A stretch of 64,000 nucleotides of DNA from Drosophila persimilis (lineage: Eukaryota; Arthropoda; Insecta; Diptera; Drosophilidae): assembly GCF_003286085.1 (NCBI RefSeq), contig NW_020825361.1, positions 744,001-808,000 on the forward strand. The letters run 5' to 3'. The position numbers and the translations under genes were made by a program. The notes under the pieces were generated by a model, which made no database searches, was not told where the DNA came from, and saw nothing but the letters and a program-made list of their open reading frames with translations. Numbering within the stretch: position 1 is the stretch's first letter; every line of letters begins with the position of its first letter. Of the stretch, positions 51,248-62,330 are shown one piece after another.

Positions 51248-51643
51248 ATGAATGTTTTGCGTATTATTCAGGAAATTCTTGCTCCATTTGCTGAGTTGGT
51301 GAGTTGCTAAAATATTTTAATAACACTCAATGCCCTTTAGCTGGGAATCCACTTGCAGGAAGTGAGCATAACAGTCGCGTTTATGGAGTTAATGTTTACA
51401 TTTTTCTTCGAATTGCTTACCGACAACATGAATTTGATATTCACCGTGTTCGTTATGAACTGGAACACTTTTCCAGAGGGAATTCTCCCAGTATTTATGG
51501 ATTTTTGTATGTAGCCACTGATCCCTTATGTCCACCTGATGTCCTTCTAATGTCCCTGTGCCATTTCAGTGACCTGCATTATGTGGAACAACTCGGAAAC
51601 GCGAGGGCCCTTCCCAGTGGACTATCCCTGGGAAAACAAATGA
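51248..51643 (+). CDS. small hydrophobic protein, three exons (probable family member 2)
   Basis: Exon 1 is 51248-51298 (17 codons), intron 1 is 51299-51358 (60 nt, GTGAGTTG ... ACTTGCAG, phase 0), exon 2 is 51359-51506 (148 nt), intron 2 is 51507-51569 (63 nt, GTATGTAG ... CATTTCAG, phase 1), and exon 3 is 51570-51643; 90 aa. The start context CCAAAATG matches the fly consensus, an in-frame TAA lies upstream, and TCAGTCAGT lies about 30 nt before the ATG. Two AATAAA signals follow (51700, 51712). Exon 2 gives two or three hydrophobic stretches (ITVAFMELMFTFFFELL, NLIFTVFVMNW, ILPVFMDFL). Exon 3 begins TCIMWNNSE and ends polar (PVDYPWENK). Intron positions and phases match the genes at 30.7 and 59.3 kb, but the first helix of those proteins is absent. 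An alternative acceptor at 51340 would add six residues. Confidence 0.66.
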
Positions 51644-51699
51644 AGTAAAAAGTAGGCCTCACTTTGTATCAAGCTTTCAACGAGCCACGGGAGTGGCTG

Positions 51700-51717
51700 A
51701 ATAAAGATATTAATAAA
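51700..51717 (+). other. two polyadenylation signals AATAAA
   Basis: AATAAA at 51700-51705 and again at 51712-51717, 57-74 nt past the stop of the three-exon gene on the same strand. Confidence 0.6.
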
Positions 51718-51881
51718 CAATTTAAAAATTAGTTACATATAATCTCCAATCTTCCGCTGTTTCGAGGCCCTAGGTTTTGTACATATGGAACTTCTACAGG
51801 ACGTCACCTAGAGCCCTGGAAATAAGCCATCTTGGCGGCGACTTTGACGGAAATTTTCGAGTGGCACCAATTTGCCAGAAA

Positions 51882-52221
51882 CTAATCTTTAACTGAAAGA
51901 AGGCACATCGTCTGATTCTGCGTTTTCACTGTCGTCCTGAGGCGTGCATTTAGCTGCTTTCTGATGATGGAAACTCGTTCCAGGTTAGGGGAATCTTTCA
52001 TCAGACATTCTGGATTGAATTCTGAAAACTACAATTAGACAGTTCTTTAGTTAACTGATTCTTGTGGATCCCCTGTCAAATCAATAGATACTATTTAAGC
52101 GCATGCAGCATGACTTGTTGAGGCTCTTATGGAATGCTTCTGGAACTCCCATGCTTGAATGGTACTCCCTGGGCAGGACAATTGGTTGACCTTTTGGTAA
52201 ATGTCTTAAAGACATCTTCAT
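51882..52221 (-). CDS. two-exon gene, basic 89-aa protein of unknown function
   Basis: Exon 1 is 52092-52221 (43 codons plus 1 nt), the intron is 52022-52091 (70 nt, donor GTATCT, branch-like CTAAT, acceptor TTGTAGTTTTCAG), and exon 2 is 51882-52021 (TAG stop). The join makes Lys and keeps the frame. The protein starts MKMSLRHLPKGQPIVLPREY, has a Cys pair (SCCMRLN) just before the splice, and ends in a basic, helix-prone region (RVSIIRKQLNARLRTTVKTQ). No signal peptide or membrane segment; probably cytoplasmic or nuclear. The start context is good (CTGAAATGA). The frame is open upstream, with another ATG at 52389 that would add 56 residues; that part lies over pyrimidine-rich simple sequence and is less convincing. 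The gene is convergent with the three-exon gene ending at 51643. Not recognised. Confidence 0.5.
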
Positions 52222-53844
52222 TTCAGTGACCCCGCCACTCTTCTGCCTTTTAATTGCCTGCTGGCCCCAGGCCAGGTCAGTCTCCGTCTCGTCTTTATAT
52301 CCAGTTCCGTGTTTCCGTCTGTCTTTCTGTCTTGGTTTCAATTCTAGTCCAACCCTCGCAGCAGTCCGGCATTCATTTGGACCGGCCATTTCATTAACTG
52401 GCCCAAGGCGAACCGAAAACGCTGTGGCGATTAGTTCACAGTCATAACACACGGCCGAACCGCAGTGACCCCAACCCCCAAGCACCACCCGTACCACTCC
52501 CGCTACCAGTACCACTTCCACTGCCACCCCCACTCTGAAACCAATTCCTATTCGGACCCAGTCATCGACACCGCCTGACTGACTGTCCACTACCTCCCGC
52601 TCCACTAAACTATAAAATTTTATGACTTTCTACAGGCCAGCGGCCATCAACAGGAGCCACACATACACACACAACATGCTACACTGGCTACACTGAACGG
52701 AAAAAGTAATTATATAGAATGTGGAATGAAAACAGTTTGTAGATGATTGAATCTTTTGATTTGAAACTTTGAAAATTACTATACCTCTGATTCTTGCTTT
52801 TATTTTCAACATTGTGATGTTAAATAATGAGAAATATATTCTTGAGTTTGAGATTCTTGCAGCTCTCCAGCAATTACATATATTGGGGATTATTCATACA
52901 TGATTATAAATCCGTAAATAGCTGAATATTTCTGATAGCTCAGATATGATTTCCTCTTAACATCATTTGACGCTTCCCTAATTAACGAAAAGCGAATATT
53001 CACCACAAGAAACGACCAATCTTCAATCTCAAAGATGTTTATCGAAATGAAAATACCCCTATTCTTTCTGAAGTCCTTTTGCTTAGCTTCTTGGTTTTGA
53101 AATCACTCTCTTCCAAAATAATATCTCGATTGTAGCAAATATTTGTCCCAGTGTACTGGCGCACACACACATACAAGTAGAGGGCACGCTCAATTGGTTT
53201 CTGGTTTTTTTCATGTTTGCAGGTAGTTTAGGCTGCAGCACTCCCCCACTACCGCGTGGTGGGGCCCTCTACCAATGCCCCTGCCGCTGCCTGCCTCTGC
53301 CGACCTTTCCAAATTGCGCAAAATGTTAACAAGCAATTGAGCAGACAAACAAACAACTGTTGAAGCTGTCCGGGGGGGTGACAGGGTGGTGCTGCGTTGA
53401 TTAGTTTAACGCGTCCAACGTAGCGGAAAGTTGCGACGTCTGCTCATTAAATTGAACCAGCCTTATTAGTCGGTATGTGTCCTTGCTGTGGCTTAAACCA
53501 GCCCCCCTCCCAGCCTCCCACTCACAATTCACATCTCACTTCCCATCTTCGTCTCCATCCACCATACACAGCATACTCAACGCTATAAAATGTAATTTTA
53601 TATCGAGCGAAGCTACTTCATCTGCAGTTTTCCGCCGCCTGTGCCGTGTGTGCGGTTTTTATGGCCCACAAACGATCCCATATAGTCGGGACGGACTATA
53701 GCGAACATTGGCTATAATTTGGAACTGGTTGAAGTCCAATCAGAGCTAGAGGAAGATCCACTAGAAGGAAGGGAGAAAAAGTCTAAGCTGCCTTTACAAA
53801 TTGATCGTTTCTTTGTTCAAATTTGTATTTTAAATTTATTTAAT

Positions 53845-54042
53845 TTAATTTAAAGCCATGAGGGATAAATTAAAAGAGTTTTTCCATAGAAACTCCGTAA
53901 AAAATGACCTGTGAATAGAAAGATAAGCAAAACACCCCACATTCTGTCGTGTATCCATCATTTTAAAATCTTGATACCTTCGTGGTATCAACGGGAGGTG
54001 GTGGCGGGAGGCAGAGCCAAGTCTAACTTTCAATATTGACAC
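53845..54042 (-). CDS. weak candidate gene with a 69-nt in-frame intron
   Basis: An ORF of 65 codons starting MSILKVRLGSASRHHLPLIP. Within it a 69-nt stretch (about 53907-53975) has a donor-like AAG|GTATCAAG and a strong acceptor preceded by a pyrimidine tract (TATCTTTCTATTCACAG). The stretch is stop-free and a multiple of three, so spliced (42 aa) and unspliced (65 aa) products would share both ends. The C-terminal part is hydrophobic (FFTEFLWKNSFNLSLMALN). It resembles the hidden-intron pattern of the better genes here, but there is no paralogue and no promoter or poly(A) support. Confidence 0.2.
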   Translation of the reverse strand: MSILKVRLGSASRHHLPLIPRRYQDFKMMDTRQNVGCFAYLSIHRSFFTEFLWKNSFNLSLMALN

Positions 54043-54660
54043 ATGGCAGAAGTTTGGCTCCGTTTACCCAGCCGCTGGCGCATAATAACTGTCAAAAATC
54101 TTTCAAATTTTAATCAACTTTATTTTTGGTCCCACACACATGTCTCTTCGCTTTTCCACTGCCTGGGAAAAGCGTTTGGGAAAAGTTTGTTGGCTTCTTT
54201 TTCCTTGGCCAAACAACACACATATGAACATTAATGTAAATGTGCGGCAGTGGCTGCCGATGCCTATGTCTTACCGTCCTCGCCATCTCTGTCTGTTTGC
54301 CGGCAAGCCAAAAGTATTAAAAACGCATTTAATTAAGTTGAAATTGTGGACTGAAGCCTTAACGGAGTGGGAAACGGAGACTTCGCAATTAACCAAGTCT
54401 TGCGAGGTAATCCTTATGACAGAATCTTGGTATTAACTTTGAAATTTCCCCAGAAGTCAATCGATTAAACGTACATACATGTATGCGCATATGTACATTC
54501 TCCTAAGGTGAATACAGTTATAATATAAATAAAAGGATTCAATTTAGAAATATAGGCTGATGGACTTACTAACGATTCCAGTGTACATCTTTTTATGGGT
54601 ATACGAGTATTTCACATAAGAATATTTAAAGTCAAATATCTTTTATAATAAAACGATCCA

Positions 54661-55003
54661 AACCTTCAGGTTTCAGAACCTCACTGCTTGATTACTTGCC
54701 TGCGAAGCGAAAGTGAACCAAACGTTCAGGTTTCAGAACCTCACTGCTTGATTACTTGCCTGCGAAGCGAAAGTGAACCAAACGTTCAGGTTTCAGAACC
54801 TCACTGCTTGATTACTTGCCTGCGAAGCGAAAGTGAACCAAACCTTCAGGTTTCAGAACCTCACTGCTTGATTAATTGCCTGCGAAGCGAAAGTGATCCA
54901 AACGTTCAGGATTAGATGACGCCCTGCTTGTAGGAAAAAAGAACCAAACCTTCAGGTTTCAGCGGCTCTCTGCTGATCACTTCCTTGAGAGGCGAAAATT
55001 ATA
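54661..55003. repeat. 60-bp tandem repeat array
   Basis: Four full 60-bp units in perfect register (54661, 54721, 54781, 54841; only a few differences between units). A shortened degenerate unit follows (54901-54946), then one more diverged unit (54947-about 55003). Each unit begins AACGTTCAGGTTTCAGAACC or close to it. Because 60 is a multiple of three, one of the six frames is open through all units (54688-54915, repeating VSEPHCLITCLRSESEPNVQ); the other five have a stop in every unit. No start context or splice sites make it a convincing gene, so it is listed as a satellite-like repeat. Confidence 0.95.
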
Positions 55004-58000
55004 TAACGGCTCAGTTTTAGGGGGTGTATTTCCTGATTATAGTTTGGAAGTAGTTTAAACGCATCGAGCGAGAAGTAATTACTGAGGACCCTGCTCGAAA
55101 AATGCTTATCACTTAGCAAGGTTGCAACTTATTTATTTACACACTGGAGAGAAAATGAAAAGGGGTCGAAAACAGTGGTCAACTAATCCGGTACGAACAT
55201 GGTGTCCCTTAGTTGGGAAATCTCCTGATCTATTTGGATATTCTTCTCATGCTGCCTATGTACTTGCCCAGAGCCACAAGTCGCGTCCTCTCTTTCAGTT
55301 GACCTGCCGGGTGAACTGAGTGACCTTACAGGCGAGTTCTATATACTTTTTTTTTAGTTTGCCAGGATCCTCTCCTCTTCTATAGGAAAAACTCACTTTA
55401 AAAGTGTTTGCTTAAGTTCTCAGACTACTGGATTTAGTGGCTGCAAAGCAAGAAGTCTGATTAGTTTCACATATGTATGATGGGGATCAGGGAACTCACA
55501 TCGGACATATGCTGGATCAGGGCCCTTTTGGTCCATAGCGAAAAGTATTTTACATTTATAATTTCTTTGTTTTATAGAGAACAAACCCGTGCTTTGACAG
55601 CTAATACCTCTGTTACTCGTACCAATATCAGGCTTTTGTTTCAGCTTGGTTCATGAAGGATGGCTTCCACACCAATTGTCATTTCCATCCCCTGGAGACG
55701 ATTAGTTTGCATGTGGAATTCTTTCTGCCACAATTTATGAGCTACATGCTGATGACCAATCTGGAGAGCACCTAGTCTGCCTACGAATTTACCGAATTGT
55801 GCAATAAGTCAGGAATCACAAATCGATTGTTTGCTAGATCTTCTCGATAGTCGATATCGCTTGGCCAGACAGTGGTCGCCTATTCCCATACCTATTCCCA
55901 TTCCCAGGAAAACCCAAATACCAAACCAAAGCAGCGAGAGCAATTACAATATGGCGTCTCCCGGCCGGCGACTCCACCTTCCTCCGCGGAGATGCCAACA
56001 AATTTGATATATTGTCAACTATGTTTGCCCAGTGCTTACCCAAACCCAACGCCAATCCCGAACCCAGAGTCCAAGCCCAGGGCCCAATCCCAATCCTACA
56101 CACTTTCTATCCCTGTAGATGAGCTGCGAGCCCACCTAGACGCCGTCGCCGTCGCTGTCACTACTTTGTCTTGTGCATGCCAGCAATAATTTTTGATTAA
56201 AGATGAATTTTTAATTTAATGTATCTCACAGATAGAGACGCAACCGTAGCCAAGCCATAGCCGTATCCGCGGTCGTATCCGTATCCGTGGTCGTAGTCCA
56301 ACGATACGTAAACGAGACAAGGCAAAAGGAGGCAAGAGCCACGCTGGCCGGCGTCGTGGCTAAAAAACATCAGGGAAATGAGGGAAAAAACGCACGAAAA
56401 TGTTTTTTAATCTCAACGGCAAACGGAAGCGGAAATCAAACGACCAGAACAGCGGCCGTGCGGTAGTCGGGGAAAACAGAGAACTTGAAGTGATGTAAGT
56501 GGTGGCATACGCGGTGCAGCAGAAGAAGGAGTACGGCGGGGTGGAGAGGAGTGTGAGTGGGTGGGTGGGAGAGTGAAGCAACGACCAAAGTATCAAACAA
56601 AATTTTTAATGTCTTGACTGGGCCTCGGTCCACGGTCTCCCCCGTTCCACGGACCCCGTTTTGGTGTCTTATGCCTGGGCGCCCTGTTAAAAAGCCCGCG
56701 AAATTCTCCCGAACCAACCCCCGCGCATCGCTCACCCCCCTTATAACTACCCATCTTCATGGCACTCCCCCAACCATCCAAACCACCCGACAGGAAACGG
56801 CCTTTGATTTTTTCCGAAGTTTTTTAACTTTTTTTTGACCATTTTTTTGGCTTTTGCTTTTGGCTCATTAGGAATTTTTCTTTGCCAGTTTGTTGGAAAA
56901 GCGATAAAAATGTTTAAGGCAGCAGTGGTCCTTCCCCCTCCAAGCTCGCCCCCTGTAGCTTAGGACACCCCCAACCCCCTGTGCAGCGCCTGCCAAATGG
57001 TGTTTAATGATTTATGAATAATCGCCATTTTGCATTTGAGTGATGACGATGAGCCTGCGGAGGGACGGCACTCGGGGTGAGGCATGAGGCATGTTGTCTG
57101 TGGAGCATTGACGGGGGGAGGGGGTGGGTAAGTCAGTCAGTCAACGCACCCAAAAGTCCATTTGCACGTTTCGCTGGTAAAGGTGAAGGCTCTACCATTA
57201 AGCGGTAGGGGAGTGGGAAGAGGGAGGGGGTGTCGGTGTTTCACTTCACCGGGTGGTTGGTCGATGGGTGGGTGGTTTATACAGGCGTTATCAATGTTCC
57301 TGGGTGGTTTGTATACAAATTTTCATTTTCTTTTGATAATTTTTACATTTTTTTCGAGCGTTTTTTCTTTCTTTGCCCCATCGAAATTTTGTTGCTCATT
57401 TTCGTTGTTTTTACAATTTTCCACTTACGCGTTAAATATTTTTGACAAACAACACGCGCCTCTGCCCATGCGGCGGTACAGATGGGGAGGGAGAGTGACG
57501 TGTCTGCTTTGACAGGGGATGGTGGGGGGGGAGGTGTGGCTGTGAAATGGATCGTTCGGCAATTAAGAATTTTCCCTAATTGAAAGTGCTGCTCTGTGGA
57601 GGACTCGTATTCGGTTGTTGGCTCGTAGGTGATATGAAGGCTGCTACTTATGTTTTCTGGATCCTTGTGGTTTATACTTTGTGCCAAACTATCCCTTGAG
57701 CAATTTTCCCATGAGTCCTACTGCGTCCTCCACCGTGCTCCGAAATAGAGCTTGAAAATCTATTAAGATGCTGCATATTCTGCAGTTTATTTTTCGCATT
57801 ATTCATACGTTTATTTGTCGGTTTTCGTACGAATTGTTTTATATAAATTCCTCAATCATATAGATTTGCCAGGGTTTTCGATGGTTCATTGTATTAAGTT
57901 TAAGTTTCCATTAATATATTTCCCTTCAATTTTGGGTTAATTTTTTCTTTCATCCAAGCTACAATCTATTATACTTCATGGCTTGAAAAGAAATCTGAAC

Positions 58001-58981
58001 TTCTCATTCCTTTCCCTCCCCTTCCTTCAGACAGCCTCAGCATCCCATTAAGGACTTTTAGCATAGCATTTACCCCCATTTTATGCCTTCTAACAAATAC
58101 AGATACAGAACGACAGATAAAGCGATCAATTCCGTTTGGAATCAAACTCAAACCATACAAGTCGCCTGCCATTTGACTTCTGACAGTAACGGGTCTTAAG
58201 AGGAAACAACAACCGTAATAAAAGTATCAACCCACACACATGGCACACATGATACTCCCTCGCACACACACACACACACACACAAAGATACGCGTATACC
58301 CATTGAGAGGCATTTGCCTATCAAAAAGTTTTGATCTTTGATTGTCTGGGTTTGGCTTTTTAACTAATTTGCGACACCCTGCCCAACCCCTAGCCATCAC
58401 AATGCTCTGCCACCTTCTCACATCATCCCCACCCGAACGACCCTCCTCCTTCAGTGACACATACACCCCCCTCTCAAACATATAACGCGCTCAAACCGCA
58501 TGCAAAGCGCGTCACATGCAGTCACTGGGGAATTAACGCCCCATATACCCGCCCCACCCCCCCCCAAACCCAACCACCTCACGGGGCTCACAAATATTTT
58601 GCATACGTTCGTTTCGTTTAAGCCGCTGTAGCAATCACAATCCCCATCCACCCCCTGTCCCTGGCTTTATTTGCGCAATATTTTTCTGATAATAACAAAT
58701 TCGCGAATATGTTTATCTGCGTTTTCATTGCCATCTCCTGCCGTCTGTTTTCCACTGCCTCTGCGCTTTTCCTTGCCTCCTCCGTTGGTATTTTTTATTC
58801 TTTCTTTCTGCTGCTCTTGATAAAATGGAGCTTTGGCAGGGGTCTCGTTTGGATTTGTCCTTCTTCAGTCTCTCGTTTGCGACTGCGACTCCCCAGAATG
58901 GTTCCCCTTCTGTGCGCCTTCCCGTTGCTAGTCTTTTTTTAGCGTGCCACTAATTCCATTTCAGACGTAACGAAAACGAAA

Positions 58982-59185
58982 ATGACATCAATTTATTTGT
59001 GTATTGTTGTTTGTTTTCTCTTCATTCTGTTGCTCATCCTCTCATTGGCTGCCTTTCCTTTCTTGGTGACAATATCCTTGGGTTCTGGGCTCTTTCTCTT
59101 GGGGGGGCTCTTGAAGAAGGAGAGTGGGCCAGGAAAGAGGCTTGAATTCAAAAGGAAAAGATATTTCAATTTACATGTTTTTTGA
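58982..59185 (+). CDS. candidate 67-aa double-helix membrane smORF
   Basis: 67 codons from an ATG in near-ideal fly context (CGAAAATG). Residues 4-26 and 27-46 are very hydrophobic (YLCIVVCFLFILLLILSLAA, then PFLVTISLGSGLFLLGGLL). A basic tail follows (KKESGPGKRLEFKRKRYF), the pattern of a helical hairpin with a cytoplasmic tail. A possible acceptor (CCATTTCAG) lies 20 nt before the ATG. It is convergent with the three-exon gene at 59331-59880. Against it: the opposite strand is also open and Lys-rich for 95 codons over the same DNA, no AATAAA follows, and T-rich DNA easily gives hydrophobic frames. Function unknown. Confidence 0.28.
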   Translation: MTSIYLCIVVCFLFILLLILSLAAFPFLVTISLGSGLFLLGGLLKKESGPGKRLEFKRKRYFNLHVF

Positions 59186-59196
59186 TGTATCAAACT

Positions 59197-59202
59197 TTTA
59201 TT
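59197..59202 (-). other. polyadenylation signal AATAAA
   Basis: AATAAA on the minus strand about 130 nt past the stop of the three-exon membrane gene (59331). Confidence 0.5.
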
Positions 59203-59330
59203 GGACGATTGGGTCATTGATTTCGAAAGTGTCAGAAGACATGCATGACTGTTACAATATTTGAATTGACGAAGAAGCATAGTAAGTATCTATAGAGTCC
59301 TCGCGTTTTACATGAAATATTTAATTTAAT

Positions 59331-59880
59331 TTATTGATCTATTAAGTCTTCTTGAATACCCATCTGTAAGTACTCTTCGGCCACGTTCCAGAACACTAAG
59401 CCGACCACTGAAACGGCTAAAGAAGTCACATAGGTTAGGTGGACATCGAGGATCGCTGTATACGTACTTATATCTACGATAGCCAGGCTCATGACTAGTG
59501 GGTCGGCGTGGCCATAGAGTATGGTAAATATCAGATATCCACAGCTCAGAATAATCTGGATGGTACAGTTCCAGAGCAAAAAAAGAGTCAAAATCAAGAA
59601 TTCCTGCAGGCAGACGCACACATCAGGTTGAATGATGTTTCCCATTGATTAAGGACAAAATTTGACTACTCACAACGATGTGCCGAGCTAGCAGTATTTG
59701 TGCTGCTATATACAAAAACACTTGGATTGTTTGGACCACCATTATGACGTACGAGTCATTTTCATCGACTTTCTCGGGATGGCGCTTAAATTTGTCCGCT
59801 ACGGGCTGGGTGAGTATCAGGAACAACAGGTTGGTCATGCTCAGGACCACGACATAAAATCTTTTCCACCCAGGCAACAT
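59331..59880 (-). CDS. small four-helix membrane protein, three exons (family member 3)
   Basis: Exon 1 is 59674-59880 (69 codons), intron 1 is 59604-59673 (70 nt, GTGAGTAG ... CTGCCTGCAG, phase 0), exon 2 is 59468-59603 (136 nt), intron 2 is 59408-59467 (60 nt, GTACGT ... CCTAAC branch ... CGTTTCAG, phase 1), and exon 3 is 59331-59407; 139 aa. Four hydrophobic segments fall at about 8-26, 44-67, 70-99 and 105-124. Splicing intron 2 makes the fourth helix continuous (VMSLAIVDIMVGLVFWNV); left in, it would insert 20 mostly polar residues. The C-terminus is acidic (AEEYLQMGIQEDLIDQ). Compared with the gene at 30708-31205, exon 2 has the same length, about 10 of 45 identical residues without gaps, the same splice positions and an NLLF motif in helix 1. 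An acceptor 9 nt earlier would add three residues. Integral membrane protein, function unknown. Confidence 0.8.
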
Positions 59881-62330
59881 TTTTGAAAAATCTGTGAAAG
59901 ATTTGTGTTGCTTTTTAATTTGTAATTTCCGAAACTAATAAAATGTTTAAAAGATTTGGAGACTCAAATTGACGGGCATTACAAATTTTCGACAAAAGCC
60001 AACTATCTTTTCAATTTCTCTTTTCAAACAGGATACCTTTGTGCTCGTACTGAATTGATTGATATCGAAATCTAATATTGGGATTCATATTAGTTTTTGG
60101 AAAACATGGAAACGACATACATGTACGATCCAAGTCGCTCACATTTTCATGCAGAGTCCAAGAGTGTATTGCTGTAGTCCTTCTGAAATGTTTCAGATGG
60201 TTTGTAGTAGATAATTAATTTACTGAAAGATGCTTCGTTTTAAAGGGACTGACATTGGTTGACCTAATTTGAGCTATAGGACTTTAGAGCTGATAAATAT
60301 TAAGATGCTTGGATCTCTTTCTCTTACTTAGAGCTCAGTCAATGGGTCGATTGAGTTTAGTATTACATTTTTCAGCAGTCAAAAGAATCAACCATATGTT
60401 CACTCTGTCCGACAATCTTACCAAATCAAGATATCTTGACATTCTACAAAGCTAGAAATCTTTTGGAATCATTATATCTTTTACAGTGCCAGATCTGGGC
60501 TCTCTGCACAGACGACCCACGCATCCTTGGGCATGTTCGTGTGAGGGAAAAATGCCAACAATAACTACAATTACACCCGAAGGATCAGTTAAAAAGTCAA
60601 TAAGCCGCCATGGACAGGCGTACGGATGTGTATGCGGTCGCGGACGCGGACACGGTCCTAGACACGGACGCGATTCGATGGGGAGGGTAAAAAACGCGCC
60701 AAAAAGAAAAGCCACAAAATAACCGCAAAAGAGTAAACAACAACAAGCGAAGAGCTTACCCCTTTCCACCCGCACCCCACACCCCACACCCCACACTCTT
60801 AGCACGGCCACCCTCTTGCCACCCTCTCTATCACTTTCTATCCATCTCTGTTGCTCTTCTAGTATCTGTTGCAGCACCTTTCCACTGCCCCCGTGGCGCA
60901 ACCTTTTCGGGAAGACTTTTTTTGCTTATTTAAAAAAACCATAAATCAATTGGGCACGCCAAACACACACACATGCATACACACAAATTCACATATACAT
61001 ACATATATGCACACTTATACAAATGCAAATCTATTTTTAAATGCGAAATAATATGGAACCCATGTGGAGGAGTCGAGGGGCGGGAGACATCCCCTGCGGG
61101 CAATGCGTTGAAAATCGCGCACTGCTAAAATCGCCCGAAAACGAAGTTTAAAAAAAGGGGGAAAACCGAAGCGAGGAAGGTCCTCGAAGTGGGGATGTAC
61201 GGAAAACGGGGCGGTGGGGGGGTCAGGACGGGGCAGGACAGTGGATGAGATGGACCGGACGGGGACGAGGCATTGGGTAAAAACCACGCGAGAAAAGCCG
61301 CTGATACGACATGTGGGAAAAGTCGAAAAGTCAGACTCAAAAACGTGGAGGGAGACGGACAGAGAAAGAGATAGCCGTAGAGAAAACGAAAGGGAGAGAA
61401 AAAGTCGGAAAGAAAGAAAAGTGCGGTGTGGGGTGCGACAGATCAACGGATGAAGATGCGCCGGCGAACGCCCGCCCGCTGGCAATAAAAGAAAAACACG
61501 AACAATAAAAATTTTACATTTTTGCATAACCGAGAAAGTGTGTGGGTACCAAAGGGTTGTACGGCGTCGGTAGCGGGGGGGGTAAGGGTTGGGGCACACC
61601 CGAGGGTTGCCCATAAAATGACACACTTAAAGGTCGAGTTGGGAGACCTATTGCGGTCTACCCCGAATAGGAAACAGTGAGACAGTCGCTTGGCCCCTCG
61701 GGGCTGCGGAGAATCTCCTCCTCCACCATCCCACTACCGTATTTGCGTAGAGGGGAGGTCTCAGAGCCGCTCGACATTAGTTTTGACGGACTGTGCTTTC
61801 GTGAAAGAAATGCCAACACCCGAAGAACAGCAGCAGACACATATCTGATTTCCGAAACCCAAACCAGGGCACAATTCTCTCAACCGTCGTCCTCCCGCTG
61901 GGCGCCTTGGATAACTCTCTGGCAAAGTGGCTGGCTTATTGGCTTAGGGCTATGGACTGTGCACTGCCCTCCGGGATGCCGGTAAGTGTTCCGTTCCCCA
62001 AACACATGTGCATCGGACCTACACCATGTGTACATAGGGTTTACCATTCGAAAGTTTGGACAGATTGACTTTTAGCCAGAAAGGCTGCCTCGCTGTCTTG
62101 ATCTTAGCTCATAAAGATTAACTACGATTAGTCGTTGATGTGGGCATCAAACGTCACCAGGAGATGATTGTTGGGGAATGTTCTCGAATTTACTTAACGG
62201 AAATCATAATTTTCGCCTAGATCTAGCTTCCAGAGGGGTTCCATGTCCGGTGGATCTGTAGCTATGCTTTCCTTTCAAGACCAGGAACTATCCGATCCAT
62301 GTTCCTTCCTGGCCATTTCTCTAATTAACA

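Larger units (their letters stand above)
52400..58980. other. mostly gene-free DNA with a tandem repeat and weak coding-like frames
   Basis: Apart from the 60-bp repeat array and the weak candidate at 53845-54042, nothing here is supported. Short protein-like frames lie around 55155-55319 (+), 55612-55775 (+), 57540-57715 (-) and 57969-58172 (-), but none joins into a convincing gene. CA tracts occur at about 58263-58285, and low-complexity G/T-rich DNA at 57110-57330 and 57500-57540. Confidence 0.45.

Noticed and set aside
55653..55775. 40-codon frame with strongly fly-like third positions
   Set aside because: No promoter and no clean upstream exon. The frame continues past a TAG as if interrupted, so it may be a decayed exon, and other frames in the same DNA are also open.
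56214..56390. 58-codon minus-strand frame with GYGY repeats
   Set aside because: The Gly/Tyr run comes from a GTATCC-type simple repeat, and neighbouring frames are also open.
57642..57707. 21-codon signal-peptide-like ORF (MKAATYVFWILVVYTL...)
   Set aside because: It ends at once in TGA with no usable donor site, so no mature product follows.
61015..61626. 203-codon ORF on the minus strand
   Set aside because: Purine-rich simple sequence read as Leu/Ser/Phe-rich protein, with no other support.
61677..61985. Open frames ending at a GTAAGTG donor-like site
   Set aside because: All three frames are partly open and none has a credible start. A 5' exon cannot be excluded.
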